Assembly: GCA_026770025.1 (NCBI GenBank)
Contig: JAMXDE010000003.1
Span: 1,612,001 to 1,676,000 of the forward strand
Direction: 5' to 3'
From: Craspedostauros australis
Taxonomy: Eukaryota; Bacillariophyta; Bacillariophyceae; Mastogloiales; Achnanthaceae
DNA: 64,000 nt
In this document: piece after piece, positions 10,847 to 22,391 of the stretch
How positions within the stretch are numbered: position 1 is the first letter of the stretch
Layout: each line of letters opens with the position of its first letter
The notes under the pieces: model-generated
Told to the model about the DNA's origin: nothing
What the model saw: the letters and a program-made list of their open reading frames with translations, nothing else
Databases searched by the model: none
Made by a program: the position numbers and the translations under genes

Positions 10847-11969
10847 CGAGTTTGTTGTGATGTTTTGGTTTTGATGACGTCGACGTTTCGTCACATCGGA
10901 TGACGTTGAAGGAGGAATCTTGGGGGACGCGTTAGCACGCACGAATATGGTTGTATTCGGTGTTAAGTAGCTCCCCCTTTTGAGGTTTTGATTAGTTGGG
11001 GTTGTGACATGCCTGTGTCACATTCGGGGGCATCCGATTCATGTGTGTGTCTTTGGAGGTGCAATTTGGACACCATGACGGCGCGCTTCAATGTGCGGGG
11101 CGCAACGCGTGAGGGAGCAGTTCGCGATGTTTGAAGAGAACCCTCTCTCTGGTTTGGTGGTTGGAGTTGACGATCTGGCGACTGCGAAGGAGAAATCCAA
11201 CCAGAACCTCCTTGAACACGTGAAAGGGCGCGAGAATTCCAAAACAGGGTTTGGGTGGCACACAGCCCACACATGGACCGCAACAACGGGGAGAGAGGAA
11301 CTGGCCGCGAACGCGGAGAGGCGGCAAGGTGCCAAAGGCTCCATTCATCGACGCTACGATCAGCTTGACCACCACCCAGCGCGAAACAGAGAGCACCACG
11401 GACTGTTTCTCCCGTTCGAGACATCGCATTCGCAGCCGCACACACACGAGTGGTTGTACCCACAAGCCACACCACAACCACCAAAAGGTACGAGTCAGTG
11501 CGAGCCGCCACAAGTATTTGTGTAGTACGCCAGAGAGGGATTGCCAATTCAATGCCAGTCATCCACTCCATCCACTCCATCATCATTTCTGGCTCCCATT
11601 CATCCGCACCGAGTTGAATTGCAGTTGCATGTGAAGATCCACAATAGCGACATTAGTGACAACAGCGACAATAGGCACAACAGGAGAGGCACAAACGCAA
11701 GGCTCCAGTTCATCAGTCGCCTCGTCGATCATCTCACCGATCAGGCCTCCCGCTCACCTCCGAGCATCTGTCCATTCCTCCGCTCATTCACAGATTGTGT
11801 TCGCATCTTTGATTTTTGCCGAAAGTGGATCCAATCCAAACCACACAATTCACATCACACACTTCACATCACACACTTCACAGTCACATATAACACCATA
11901 AGTGGTACGAAGGGACGCTCATCATCATCATAATCATCACCATCATCATCATTACAAGCATCATCCACA
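10847..11969. other. Intergenic region and 5' flank of the next gene
   Basis: ORFs on both strands overlap (for example 10963-11586 minus and 11091-11525 plus) without recognisable domains or natural composition, so no gene is called. The last 100 bases are rich in CA and ATC triplets and lead into the start codon at 11970, as in an untranslated leader. Confidence 0.5.
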
Positions 11970-14031
11970 ATGGCCGAAAAGACAACAACCGCCACCGCCA
12001 GCAAAACCGCCGGTGCAGCCGCTGCCAAGACCAAAGCAAAGGCCTCCGGCGCATCTGTCAAGAAGAGCGACTCCATCATCAAGCGCGTGAAGAAGCTGTT
12101 CGGAGGCAAGACCAAGAAGAAGCCAAGCAGCAGCCGCAGCTCCGGCTTCAGCTCAGCCAACAGCATCTACACCCGCGATGACAAGAGCCTCTTCTCCGCC
12201 GAGTCCAGCCAGCACAACTCCGCCTCGAATCTCGCCAACGCAGGCGCCAAGACAGCCACGGATGCCGTCGCGGACGGCGCCAAGGCTGCAGCCACGGCCG
12301 CGGACGGCAAGAGCGTCGCCTCCACCTCGAGCAAGAAATCATCCGCCACGCGCCGTTCCTACCTCCAGGTCGTCCTCCTCCTCATGGACCCAAAGACCAG
12401 ACGCTTCGAATTGCTGCAGCTCGAATTCGATTCCGAAAAGGCCAAGGTCTCCGACATTCTGCGCCAAATCCCGCTGGCCGTCACGGAGGACATTATCAAG
12501 AACATCAAGTACACCGGCGTCTTCAACGCCAACCGAGCCGTCAAGCTCGAGGACGACAAGCTCTCCGAATTTTGCAAGGGCAAGGACGTCCTTGTCGCCA
12601 TCCCCAACGACATGGACCCCGAGGGCACCATCCGGTTGGCTCGTCCCATCTTGGGCGATGACAAGGTCATCGATATGGTACGTGCCACTCCAATACCATG
12701 CGTTGCCACATCATGCGATGCTGTCATTCATTTGCTTTTATCTTCTTTGCGTGCGTGCGTGTATTGGCAGGGAGTATTGCACTTGTTGCTGTTGCTGCTG
12801 CTTTCCGCGCCATGTTTTTTGCCTTCGCCTGCAACGTGCAGCATCATGCTCTGCACAGATCATACGCGCACATGTACCACCTTTCCAATCCAATGTGTTA
12901 GTGCAAGGATCTATTATTCAATTCTCCACAAGCAAGCAAACAAACAAGCAAACAGACGCACAAACAAACAGACACATACACAGCACATGCCATCCTCTAC
13001 TCACAATTGCATTCGTTCCGCATTTCTGGCGAATCAAAAATGGCGAACAATGAAAATGGCGCCATCCAATTTTCTCACACCCATGATCACGAAAACGCAC
13101 GTCGGCAACGCCCACTCCCCGCGCAAACCGCTGCACATCCACTATACCAAATCAAACCAATATTTTATGTACGACGAACCATTAGCTCGAATCGACCGGT
13201 GTAAACATGGCTCCATGGAAGGAAACCTTCAGCAAGGCTGCCAGCGAGGACGCCGCAAAGGCCGACAAGTCCAAACCAGACGAGAAGGCGGAGGCAAAAT
13301 CGGAATCGGCTCCAGACACGAAAATGCCGGCAGCCGCCACTGCTGCCAAGAAATCCGATGCCACCAAGTCCGATGCCAAATCAGAAACCAAGGAAGCCTC
13401 GAAATCCAGATCCATCACGGAAACGCCGCCTTCGACCTCCGTTGGCGGATCCGAATCATCGGCGTCGACAGCATCGGCATCCAGCTCCGCATCCCGATCG
13501 ATGCCAACCACCACCAAAAGCAAGAGCAGCTACACCTCCCTCTTCCTCCTCATCCTCATCCTGTGCATCTTCCTCTTCCCATACGTCCACGACTACTTCA
13601 CTGCCCCAGTCGCCGCCGGAAAGCCATTGGCACCGGGCTCATGGAGAAGCCGATGCGGCCTCAAAAAATACTACACCCTGTGTGACGATGCTTTCCTCGA
13701 GGTCAACGACGACGGCATCGTCAACATCTACAACGACCAGAAGGACCTCGTCCTCACCATGGAGGGTGCTGTGTGCCCGAAGAAGGTCGTCGCTGACACC
13801 AAGGACACTGCTGACGCCACCGCTCCTGCCGCCGGTACCATTGATAACGATTGCGTCGATGGCCTCGTCATGACGGAAGAGGGCGACATCATCATCGGTG
13901 GCAAGCAGGTCAAGCATGCTAAGATCCGATCGAAAGAGGCGCTCGAGGATTTCACCCCATGGCCATTCTTCAATGTTCCGAATATCAATATCAAGACGGC
14001 GCCAAGATTCAAGATGTTCAAGCCACTTTAG
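11970..14031 (+). CDS. Conserved membrane protein of unknown function, two exons
   Basis: Exons 11970-12677 and 13186-14031 are joined over a 508-bp GT-AG intron (donor GTACGT, phase 0), giving 517 residues. The first 130 residues are Lys, Ala and Ser rich. Residues about 130-236 form a compact domain containing VVLLLMDPKTRRFELL and LARPILGDDKVIDM, which I recall from stramenopile hypothetical proteins, but no function is known to me. The splice continues this motif naturally (IDM then LESTGVN). Exon 2 is Lys/Ala/Ser rich, then has one transmembrane helix (SLFLLILILCIFLFPYV) and a C-terminal domain of about 155 residues with four cysteines. A separate gene starting at the ATG at 13207 is the alternative reading. 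The topology suggests a cytosolic N-terminal domain and a lumenal or extracellular C-terminal domain. Confidence 0.75.
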
Positions 14032-14816
14032 ATCAGCTCAAGCCAAGCCAACCCAATCAAAAATAAATCCCACGTCAAGAAAGCAAGTCAAGTGGAATCG
14101 CTGGACCAAGAAGGATCCAGCAAAAACATACAGCACCGCAAAGCGCACACGCCAAATCACACCACACCATAACATGAGGAATAGATGTGTCACATGTCTC
14201 AAGTACTCATACTCGTACAAATACTACATGCCGTCCGAAAATGCTCATGTTCGTAATGGCGTTGTCGTGTGGTCATGAAGGGGAGTGTGTGAGCTGGGTG
14301 ATCCGGTCGGTATCAGCGGGAGGCTGGCACGGAACTGTGTTGATTTTGTGTGAACAAGATGAGTTCAGGAGTCAGCACAATGGTGTCGTGTCGCACATGT
14401 TGTGTTCATGAGTGAAACCGTCAAACCGATCCCGCCATTTCGGAAATTAGACGGAAGAGGAATCGTTGCGATTGGTCAAATCCTGTGTAGTCGTGTGTCT
14501 GACATTGCATTGACTGAAAGACTGAAAGAGGCTCATTCATACAGATCATCCATTTGTTGTGATTCATTTCTTGCGTTTCACTCACAAATCGCGAATCTTC
14601 GAACAACGCAACAGAAGAAAGAGGAACAATCCATTCCGAGTGTTGAGGGTGTTGGCGCAAGTCGTCGCGAATGATGCACACATGCCTCGCGCGAGCGCAT
14701 GGTACACACAGCACATGTCATAGATTACTGGTGCAAATACCTCTGCAGACACGGAGGGAGTGCGTCGGACGCCGTGCACCATTCGCAACTGTCAGACCTG
14801 GGAGCATTAGGCCACA
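14032..14816. other. Intergenic, no gene recognised
   Basis: This is the 3' flank of the membrane protein gene and the 5' flank of the kinase gene. Only short overlapping ORFs without recognisable content are present. Confidence 0.6.
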
Positions 14817-16821
14817 ATGGCATCCGCAGCGCAACGGAAGTCGAAAACAGATCCGACCGAAACGGATTCCAAGGAAAGCGCCCAAGAGAAAGCCAAGCGG
14901 CTGCTTGATGGCGCCACGGACGTGCTGGAGGCAGTGGACCAGGCGCAAATCTTCCAGCAGAGAGACACGCGTGACTTCCCTACCTTCCAGCGGTCAGAGG
15001 TTCGGTTGGCGGAGCGCAAGCTGGGGAGCGGAGGATTTGGCATTGTGTACACTGTGGAGGAATTCACGTTGGCGTCTGAAAGCTCAACCAGCGTGGACCA
15101 GTCGAATGATGATGAATCACCGTCACAAGACGCCGCAGAGAATCCTCCGCAAGGCACAGATGATGCCGAAGCAAAGCACTCCGATCCAGTCGATTACAAA
15201 CTGCTGCAAGACCTGGGCGAGGTTCTGGGTCTGGATCGAAGGCGCCACGAAGCGGATGGTGGTGACGAACATGGGGATGCAGAGATGCATTACGACGTCG
15301 AGTCGGCCCGAGGAATTATGAAAGAACGATGCATCCGTATGGGGCAGGCGCGGTATGCCCTGAAGCACCTGCGGGATGATTTGGATGAGGTGGACCGCGT
15401 TCGTGGCATGATCGATTTGGCAATCGAGATTTCGTACTTGAAGGTCTTGTGGCATCCCAACATCAGTAAGTGGATGCACGCGGAACCGATAGTCCACTCG
15501 ATTGCAAACACAGGCGTTGCACGGACCGTTCGTGGGATCCAAAGAGGTCGGCAAAACCAATGTTTGGATGTTGTGATCGCCGCTTCTCAGCTTTGACTCA
15601 CCCGTCCCAATCGTTTTTTTCTTCTTCTTCTCCCTCCGCACACCCCCGGCACAACATGCGCGCTTCAGTCAAAATGAGAGGCGTGTCAGATACTGTGCGC
15701 GTATCTCCGGATACATTCCTCATCCTCGACCGGTTATTCGGAACCCTGGACGACAAGTTAGACGACTGGCGTCAAATGTACGAAGCCAACAAGGGCGGGT
15801 CTTGCATCTGCGGCAGACAGGGTAGGAACGAACCTGCTTTGCAGCAGCTGATGAGAGATCGACTGCTCGTTGCATACGATCTGACCCAGGCCTTCAGGTA
15901 CTTGCATTCGCACAGGTAGGCTTAGAAGTAGAGTTGGCACACTATTCATCATTGCATTGTGCAGTGTGGAGTGCACAGCCTTTGCCACGACCGATCGATG
16001 TTGCTGCCAACCAAACTCATCAAAAACTCACACTCTCACGAACCCATGCATCCATGCATTAATACTTCAACGGCTGTCATGTCTGCGTCTCGTCGTGTCT
16101 CGACCATCCGCTCTGCTCCATACCAAACGCATGCGATGCTCCATTCGAAAATCCACGATTGTACCACACGGTGCGTACTATTATTGTTTTTCTTTTCGAA
16201 CCAACCCACCGCCGACAAAACGATCCATCTTCTCTCCGGGTACATATGTGCAGACTGCTCTATCGCGACATCAAACCGGAGAACTTTGGATTTGATGTGC
16301 GTGGCGATGTGAAGGTATTTGACTTTGGCCTTGCACGCTCGATGGAGGAGAAGGATGCGGTCAAAGGCTACGGCTTCCAGCTGACCAAACTGACAGGAAG
16401 CGTACCGTACATGGCGCCGGAAGTGGCACTGGGCAAGCCGTACGCCCATGAAGCTGATGTCTTCTCGCTCTCCATCGTTCTTTGGGAGATGCTGAGCTTG
16501 AAGTGGGCGTTCAATGGTTATTACCTGAAGGAGTATGTTAAGTTCGTAGTGAGGGGGAATGAGCGGCCCCCGGTCAACGCGAGCTGGCCCGCAATCATCC
16601 GCACGATTATCGCGGAAGCATGGGATGTGGAGCCACAAAAGCGCCCAGGGATGAAACGCTTCGGAACGTTGCTGCGAGGAGTCTTGGAGAACATCTCGCC
16701 AGACGACGAAGTCGTCAATCGCACCCAGCATATGCTGAATCGTTCCAGGCGATCGTTCCGATTCCGTGCCAGCAGCTTGCGGTCACCTCGCCACACGATC
16801 CATCGTGGCGATGAGCAGTGA
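14817..16821 (+). CDS. Serine/threonine protein kinase, three exons
   Basis: Exons 14817-15465, 15669-15915 and 16254-16821 (introns of 203 and 338 bp, both GT-AG) give 487 residues. Kinase motifs are complete: glycine loop GSGGFGIVY (70-78), catalytic Lys183 in ALKHL, helix-C Glu204, catalytic Asp304 in YRDIKPEN, DFG at 322-324 and APE at 353-355. RDIKPEN indicates Ser/Thr specificity. The joins restore HPNIIKMRGVS and HSHRLLYRDIK, which supports both introns. The odd feature is an acidic insertion of about 100 residues between the glycine loop and the catalytic lysine, a distance that is usually about 15-20 residues. There is no signal peptide or membrane helix. The substrate is unknown. 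Its 3' end faces the cyclase gene. Confidence 0.88.
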
Positions 16822-17578
16822 CGTCGCTTGTCTGCAGGTATGTGGAGATGGATACCTGTGTACGGATGTGGTAATCGCATGGGTGGATGTGGATGTGGAT
16901 AGACACTGGTGCCAACAGACCAAGCGCGCACACGCCCATACGAGGTGCGTCGGTGTGTTTGATAGCCTTGCGATAGTACAATTACTCGTAGAGTAGATCG
17001 GTCGAAGAGCCGATTCCTATGAAATACCAACCTGTGAACCATCTCAACGCGTGAAAGATGTTGCACGTCGAGGAGATTCGTTGTACATACAGTACTCGTA
17101 CAGAATACGCGGAGGGCCGACATGAGCAAGATGATCAACACCTTGTTATCGCTTGTGCCAACCTACGTTTGACTGCCACATGCATGGTTGATTACGGATC
17201 CTTGATCGACTCACGTGCGATAGCCAGGTCACAGGAATCGTGATTGCAGTTTTGACATCTATCCTCCGATTACTCGTAGCTTGTAGGTACTAACACACTA
17301 CGTACCATCCCTTTGCTCCAATCAGTGCCTCGTCTCCATGCATGCCGACGCTTTCCATCCCATCACCAACGAAGCCGATGAGCATCCAACGGACAATCGC
17401 AGAGAACATCATTCCTCTCCGTATCACTGCTGCTGCTGCTGCCACCACTCTCATGTCCTTCCCAAACCCCACGCGGTCTCCAGAGTTGGTTGCGGCGCCT
17501 CACGTACGTACTCGTAACTCTCCCCCCATCACCCCAATCAGGAATTCGTTGCGTGCCATGGCTCAACGTGCATGATCC
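16822..17578. other. Convergent intergenic region
   Basis: This lies between the 3' ends of the kinase (plus) and the cyclase-phosphodiesterase (minus). I see no gene and no clear repeat. Confidence 0.6.
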
Positions 17579-20500
17579 TTACTTGTTCCGCGGTCCCGTG
17601 TAATTCTTCAAGTACTTGACCACGGACTCCTCACCTCTCGTCTCCCATTCCTTGCGGTTGGCTTTTGCGTAGTTGAGGTATTCCGCTGATGACACCCCGA
17701 ACACGCCGCATTCTTGCAGTTTGCGTGCCAATGGAATGATGTAAAAGTCGAAGAAGCCCATCTCGCCTTGGTACCAGCCCACCGACGGATCCGTGTCGGA
17801 ACGTCCCATCTGATAAGCCTTGTACATTTCATGGAACAACTTCTCGTTCCATTTGACGTAGATGTGCCAGTGCTGCATGGTGTGGGCGACGTCAGATGCC
17901 TGGATCAAGTGCTCGATGACGATGGTGGCCATCCGGTTGGCAACTTGCTGGTGGCCAGACTTAGCGTTCGCATCACCTGACAGCTTTCTGCGCTGCTGGA
18001 AGGCTGTATCCCAGCGCTCCTTCCGAAGCACGCCCAGATCCTTGTCCATAATGTCCGTGGCCAGCACCATGTTCACCATGAGCTTGCGGAACCGTTCGAG
18101 CTCTTCCTTGGTCTGGTAGATGCAAGCCCGGAAGTCTGCGTACCTTGGCTCCATCAGAAGATCCCAGGCGAGGTCCAGAGAGTTCTGCTCTGCGATGCTC
18201 TTGTTCTTGTACATCTCAGCCAGAGGTGTCTTCTCCTTGGCAAGCTGCGTGTTGGGCACGCCCTGATGATCCACATCGTGGATAAGCGCTGCGAAAACAC
18301 AAGCGAATTGCGTGATGGGGTCGGAGGTGATGCCGAAGGTGTACTTGTGCAGATCTTTCGCGGTGTCCGTCGTGTAACGCATGGCCTTGTAGTCGATGGA
18401 ATCTGCGGTCACGATTCGCGACAGCAACTTGATCGTCGACTGCACGACGTGGCTGGCGTGCGAAAAGCCGTGGAACGAGTTGTCCTGGTACATGTTGCAA
18501 ATGGTTCGGACGAAGTCCTCCACCTGCGAGAGCACTTGCGGGCTGATCTTGACCGATTGCGGGTCTATTTTTTGTTCCATCGCATGGTTTGGGAGCTGGA
18601 TGACCTCCGTGAGCTCGTCGAAGGATGACTCGCCGGGCTGCCGGAAATTCCCTGCCTCGCCTCCTTTGATAACTTTGCGGGAACCAGACTTCGGATCTCG
18701 CATGCTGACTATCTTGCGAAGCAACGTATGGAGCACATCAACGTTCCATTGGATCTCAAGTTCGGCATCGATCCGATATGCCTTGGTCTTGCGAGTTCTG
18801 GCGGTTGGTGTTGTTGTTGCTGCTGCTGCCAATTGATTTGATCCCTTGGGTGACGGGCGGGCTTTCGAGATTGATTCAGAGGAATCGAATTGGCTGTTGC
18901 TATTGGTCTCACTGGAGCTGCTCTCGATGCTTCCTGCGATGCTGTCATCATCGCTGTGCTGGTTTTCCATTCCGTTGGTCGACTCGAGTTGCGCTTCTTT
19001 TTTCTGTGCATCGTACATCTCACGCTGCCCTCTGACCACCCAGTACGTTTGCAGCGAGCCTTTGCCCTTCGCCATGACCTGGTCCTCTCGCTCCATAATC
19101 CACAACGCCTTGCCAGCCTCGATGAGCTCGTCCGCAGTCTCTTGCGAGACTTGGATGCGATTTGGAATCCCGGTCTGCTCCATCCGGGCGGCCGTGTTCA
19201 CCGTATCACCGAACAGCTGGAAGCGCGACTTGTCGCCGCGAAGCACCCCGGCGGTGACAGGTCCGGAGTGCAACCCGAGTCTCATCTTCAGCTCTGTCGT
19301 GTCCGGGCCCAAGGTCACGGCGAGTTTGCGGACGATCACCTCGATCCTGGCCACGCACGCAATGGCGAAACGCGTCATCACGACGGCATGGTCCGGCATA
19401 GATTCGGGCAGGCCCGTCACTGCGACGTAGCAATCGCCGACCGTTTCGACCTTGAAGACCTGCAGGCGGCGGGCGATCTTATCAAAGCAGGCAAAGAATG
19501 CTTCCAAAAGTTCAAAGACCTCAGCTGGCTGTCGGACGCTTGACCACGCTGAAGGTGGTCCATAGAATGAACGCGAATACGTAATTAGAGCGTATGTACA
19601 AGGTGCAAGGTAGACGCAGTAATGTTTGAGATTCAATCAATGGTGAAGATACCAATATCCAGCATGTGCGGATTGTATGCCGAGAAGTCAAATGGTAGGG
19701 GTGCAGTGGGGGTGAGTGCGGTGATCGATGGTTGATGGTGTTCAGAGTGCCAAAAGCAGTGCATCGTAGTACCATCCCAGACGTATGTAGTACAATTCAA
19801 CAAGCAACAAATATTTCGTTCTGAAATTCATGAGGAAGTTCTCCCTCGGCATCCACAACAAAATCAACGTCGCACAGAGTCGAGCTTCGTACCTGTGAAA
19901 CCAACCACGTCGGCAAACAAGACTGTGACGTGCGGGAACAGATCTGCAATCGGCTTGGACTTTTTACGAATGATGCGTTGCGAAAGCCGTGCGCGGGGAC
20001 GTGGTCTTGCTTGCTTCGGGGAGTGGCCCGCCTCCCAATTCGTCGTATCCACGGAATCACAGTCTGTGCCGAACTCCCTGGATGGAGTCGGAGCTGTTCC
20101 AACGAACGAATTCTTCTTGGACTTGCCCCGTTTGGACTTCTTGCTGCGTTTCTTTTTACGATCTCCGTCGTTGAGCAGCCGATCGCGCACGTTCTGCGGG
20201 AACAGGGAGCTGACGATGGTGGCAGATCGTGCTGCCACCTTCAAGATCTTCGACTGCCTGTTCTCCACGAGATAGTCGTACAGCACGAAAGCCAAAGCTG
20301 TGACCACGAAGGTGATGCTGACTGCGATGGCATTGACGAATGGCTGGTTCGTGTGATACTCATCAAAAAAAGCCTGCGTCGGGTATGCGTGAAACGTGTA
20401 CCTGCACTGACTCAATTCGCTCATGCTCTCGAACGGTTGAGTCTCCAGGTACTTGTCCGTGTCCTTTCCGTCGATGTCGTCATGGTGATCGCCCACTCCC

Positions 20501-22391
20501 CAGAATGTGCTCACGGGTCCTTCGACTTCGAATGTTACTGTGGTCGAAGCGTTGCAATCGTTGCGAATGACCAGGCTGATTGCTTCGGTGGTCCTGTCGT
20601 AGATGTTGTTGAACAGCGGCGTCCATGGGATCTGCGTTCCCAGCGACCCCACCATCTCGCCGCTCGCATCTCCGTCCTTCGACAGCTGGCTGATCTGCAA
20701 CGTCTTCCAGATGGGGGTGTCGTAGTAGATCGATGGACCAAGCAATGGATCATCTGTGGGCTCGTCTACTTGGCGGGCTTCGACATAGCCAAACAATCCG
20801 CGCCTTGCCTTTTGTGAGCGAAGGTGCGTTTGCCGGAAGGGGCCGTTGCCCAAGGCGTCGAAATTGAAGATGTACACGGACTCGATGGGTGAAGTCTGTG
20901 CCACTGGGACGAAGAAGTCCAACCCTGGGTACGTCGTGGCTGGTTTGTAGTCATCCAAATGCTCGACAACTTCGGGCGATGCACCGCCGTAGATGACACG
21001 GGACTTGGTACGAGTCAGTTCCGACAGGGTGGGCTCGACGGGGCGCCCCTGATATTCCAGCGCTTCCTCGATCCAGCCAGTGTTGTTGGCATGAAACTGC
21101 TCGTAGGAAGCACGCTGCTCGTTGGCGACGTGAACGAGCATGATGAGGTAGAAATTGCCGGTCGTCTTTTGGAGATCCTTTGCCAACGCCTCGAAGCCAG
21201 GGATGGTGATGTTGGGCCAGTCTGTGTCTGGGATCGCACGGGCGATGGATGTGATGTGGAGAGCTGCGGTATCGATGTCCGATGCCAGCTCCTCCACGTT
21301 CTCGTTTGCTTTCGCCACGATCTCCGAAACAGCCTCCCGGTACTGCGAGGGGAGTGCATTCGAATGTTGGAGAAGAGGCAGTGGCAGCGACGGCACCAAG
21401 AAGGAGAGAGAGGGAGGGAGAGATTGAATGAGTGAGAATGAAGAGAAAAGACGAGAACAATACTCATACTTATGTTCGTGGCGAGATCATTCGAGCAACC
21501 AGTCCACTCGCATGTCATGCACGGTGCCACATGATGTAAATGCGAGTAAGGAGGAGAGCGCATGATCAAACAATCCGAGAGCAACAGTTCAAGGACAGCG
21601 TCAGCGGCAATGGCATCGAGGCAGTTCCTCTCCCTGTTTCCCACAAGTTGGCATCGAACAACGGCAAGATGCGGCTATTCGTTGGCATGGCCCAAACATA
21701 CCCGTTTATGGAAGGCGTTCTCCTCGTTCGTATCGGCGATGTAGTACACCACGTAGCTGCTGCTGGCCGCTGCGATGAGCAACACAATGAAGAAGAAGAC
21801 CTTGGATCGTTTCAACCAACGCGTTTCCGTTTCTGCCAATTCTTCATTGTCAGAATCCGGTGATGATCCAGCCGCACCGGAGTCAGGTTTGGCCTCTTGA
21901 TGCGTATCATCGTCTTCGACGTCGCCATCGTCGTCGTCGTTGTCTGACGATTCCATCGAGATGGGTTCGATTGGAAGCTCGTAACGTTGGTCAAGATTCT
22001 TGCCATCGCCGTTGTTGTTGCCTTTGTTGATGTTGCCTTTGTTGATGTTGTTGACGTCGCCAGGAAAGATGTCATCCTTGAAGGAGTTGCGTCTTGAGAA
22101 TCGTTGATGATTTACAGAAGGAGTGGTTGTCGTGGTTGTGTCCATGGACCCTCCTGAAGAACTGACGCTCGTGTTGATGAAGGAAAGTTCGCCACCCTCT
22201 GTCGAAGATTCGTTGTCGACGGCTCGATTTTGGTGCTGCTGCTGCTGCTGCTGCTGCTGTTGCACGGTGGCGACGTGACTATGGTCTGTCAAGATCTCTT
22301 CGTATTCATCATCTTCGCTGGAGGATGGCGCCCCATCGCCGCCGTCTTTCTTCATTGCTCCGAACATTTCGTGGTTGGGTTTGGGTGCCAT
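17579..22391 (-). CDS. Receptor-type nucleotide cyclase fused to cyclic-nucleotide phosphodiesterase
   Basis: Exons 22391-21702, 21342-19893 and 19548-17579 (introns of 359 and 344 bp) give 1369 residues. The N-terminus is acidic with a nine-Gln run. Helix 1 is about 196-218, a sensor-like extracytosolic region runs about 219-564, and helix 2 is about 565-587. The class III cyclase domain starts near 700 (VTVLFADVVGFTAW, spanning the second intron; KVETVGDCYVAVTG; LFGDTVNTAARME). The C-terminal phosphodiesterase begins near 1070 (HGFSHASH, LIHDVDHQGVPN, QASDVAHTMQHW) and has the expected metal-binding His and Asp residues. The Glu in KVET is the guanylate-cyclase residue, but the second selector position is Gln rather than Cys, so substrate choice is uncertain. 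The enzyme would make and destroy a cyclic nucleotide in one membrane protein. The start has a good context and lies 117 bp from a transposable element. Confidence 0.9.

Noticed and set aside
10963-11586. 207-codon minus ORF and an overlapping plus ORF
   Set aside because: No domain, implausible composition, both strands open over the same bases.
21343-21701. An extra coding exon between exons 1 and 2 of the cyclase
   Set aside because: No frame in this stretch fits. A direct join (FHKR to YREAVSEIV) keeps phase and gives the expected sensor-region start, so it is called an intron.
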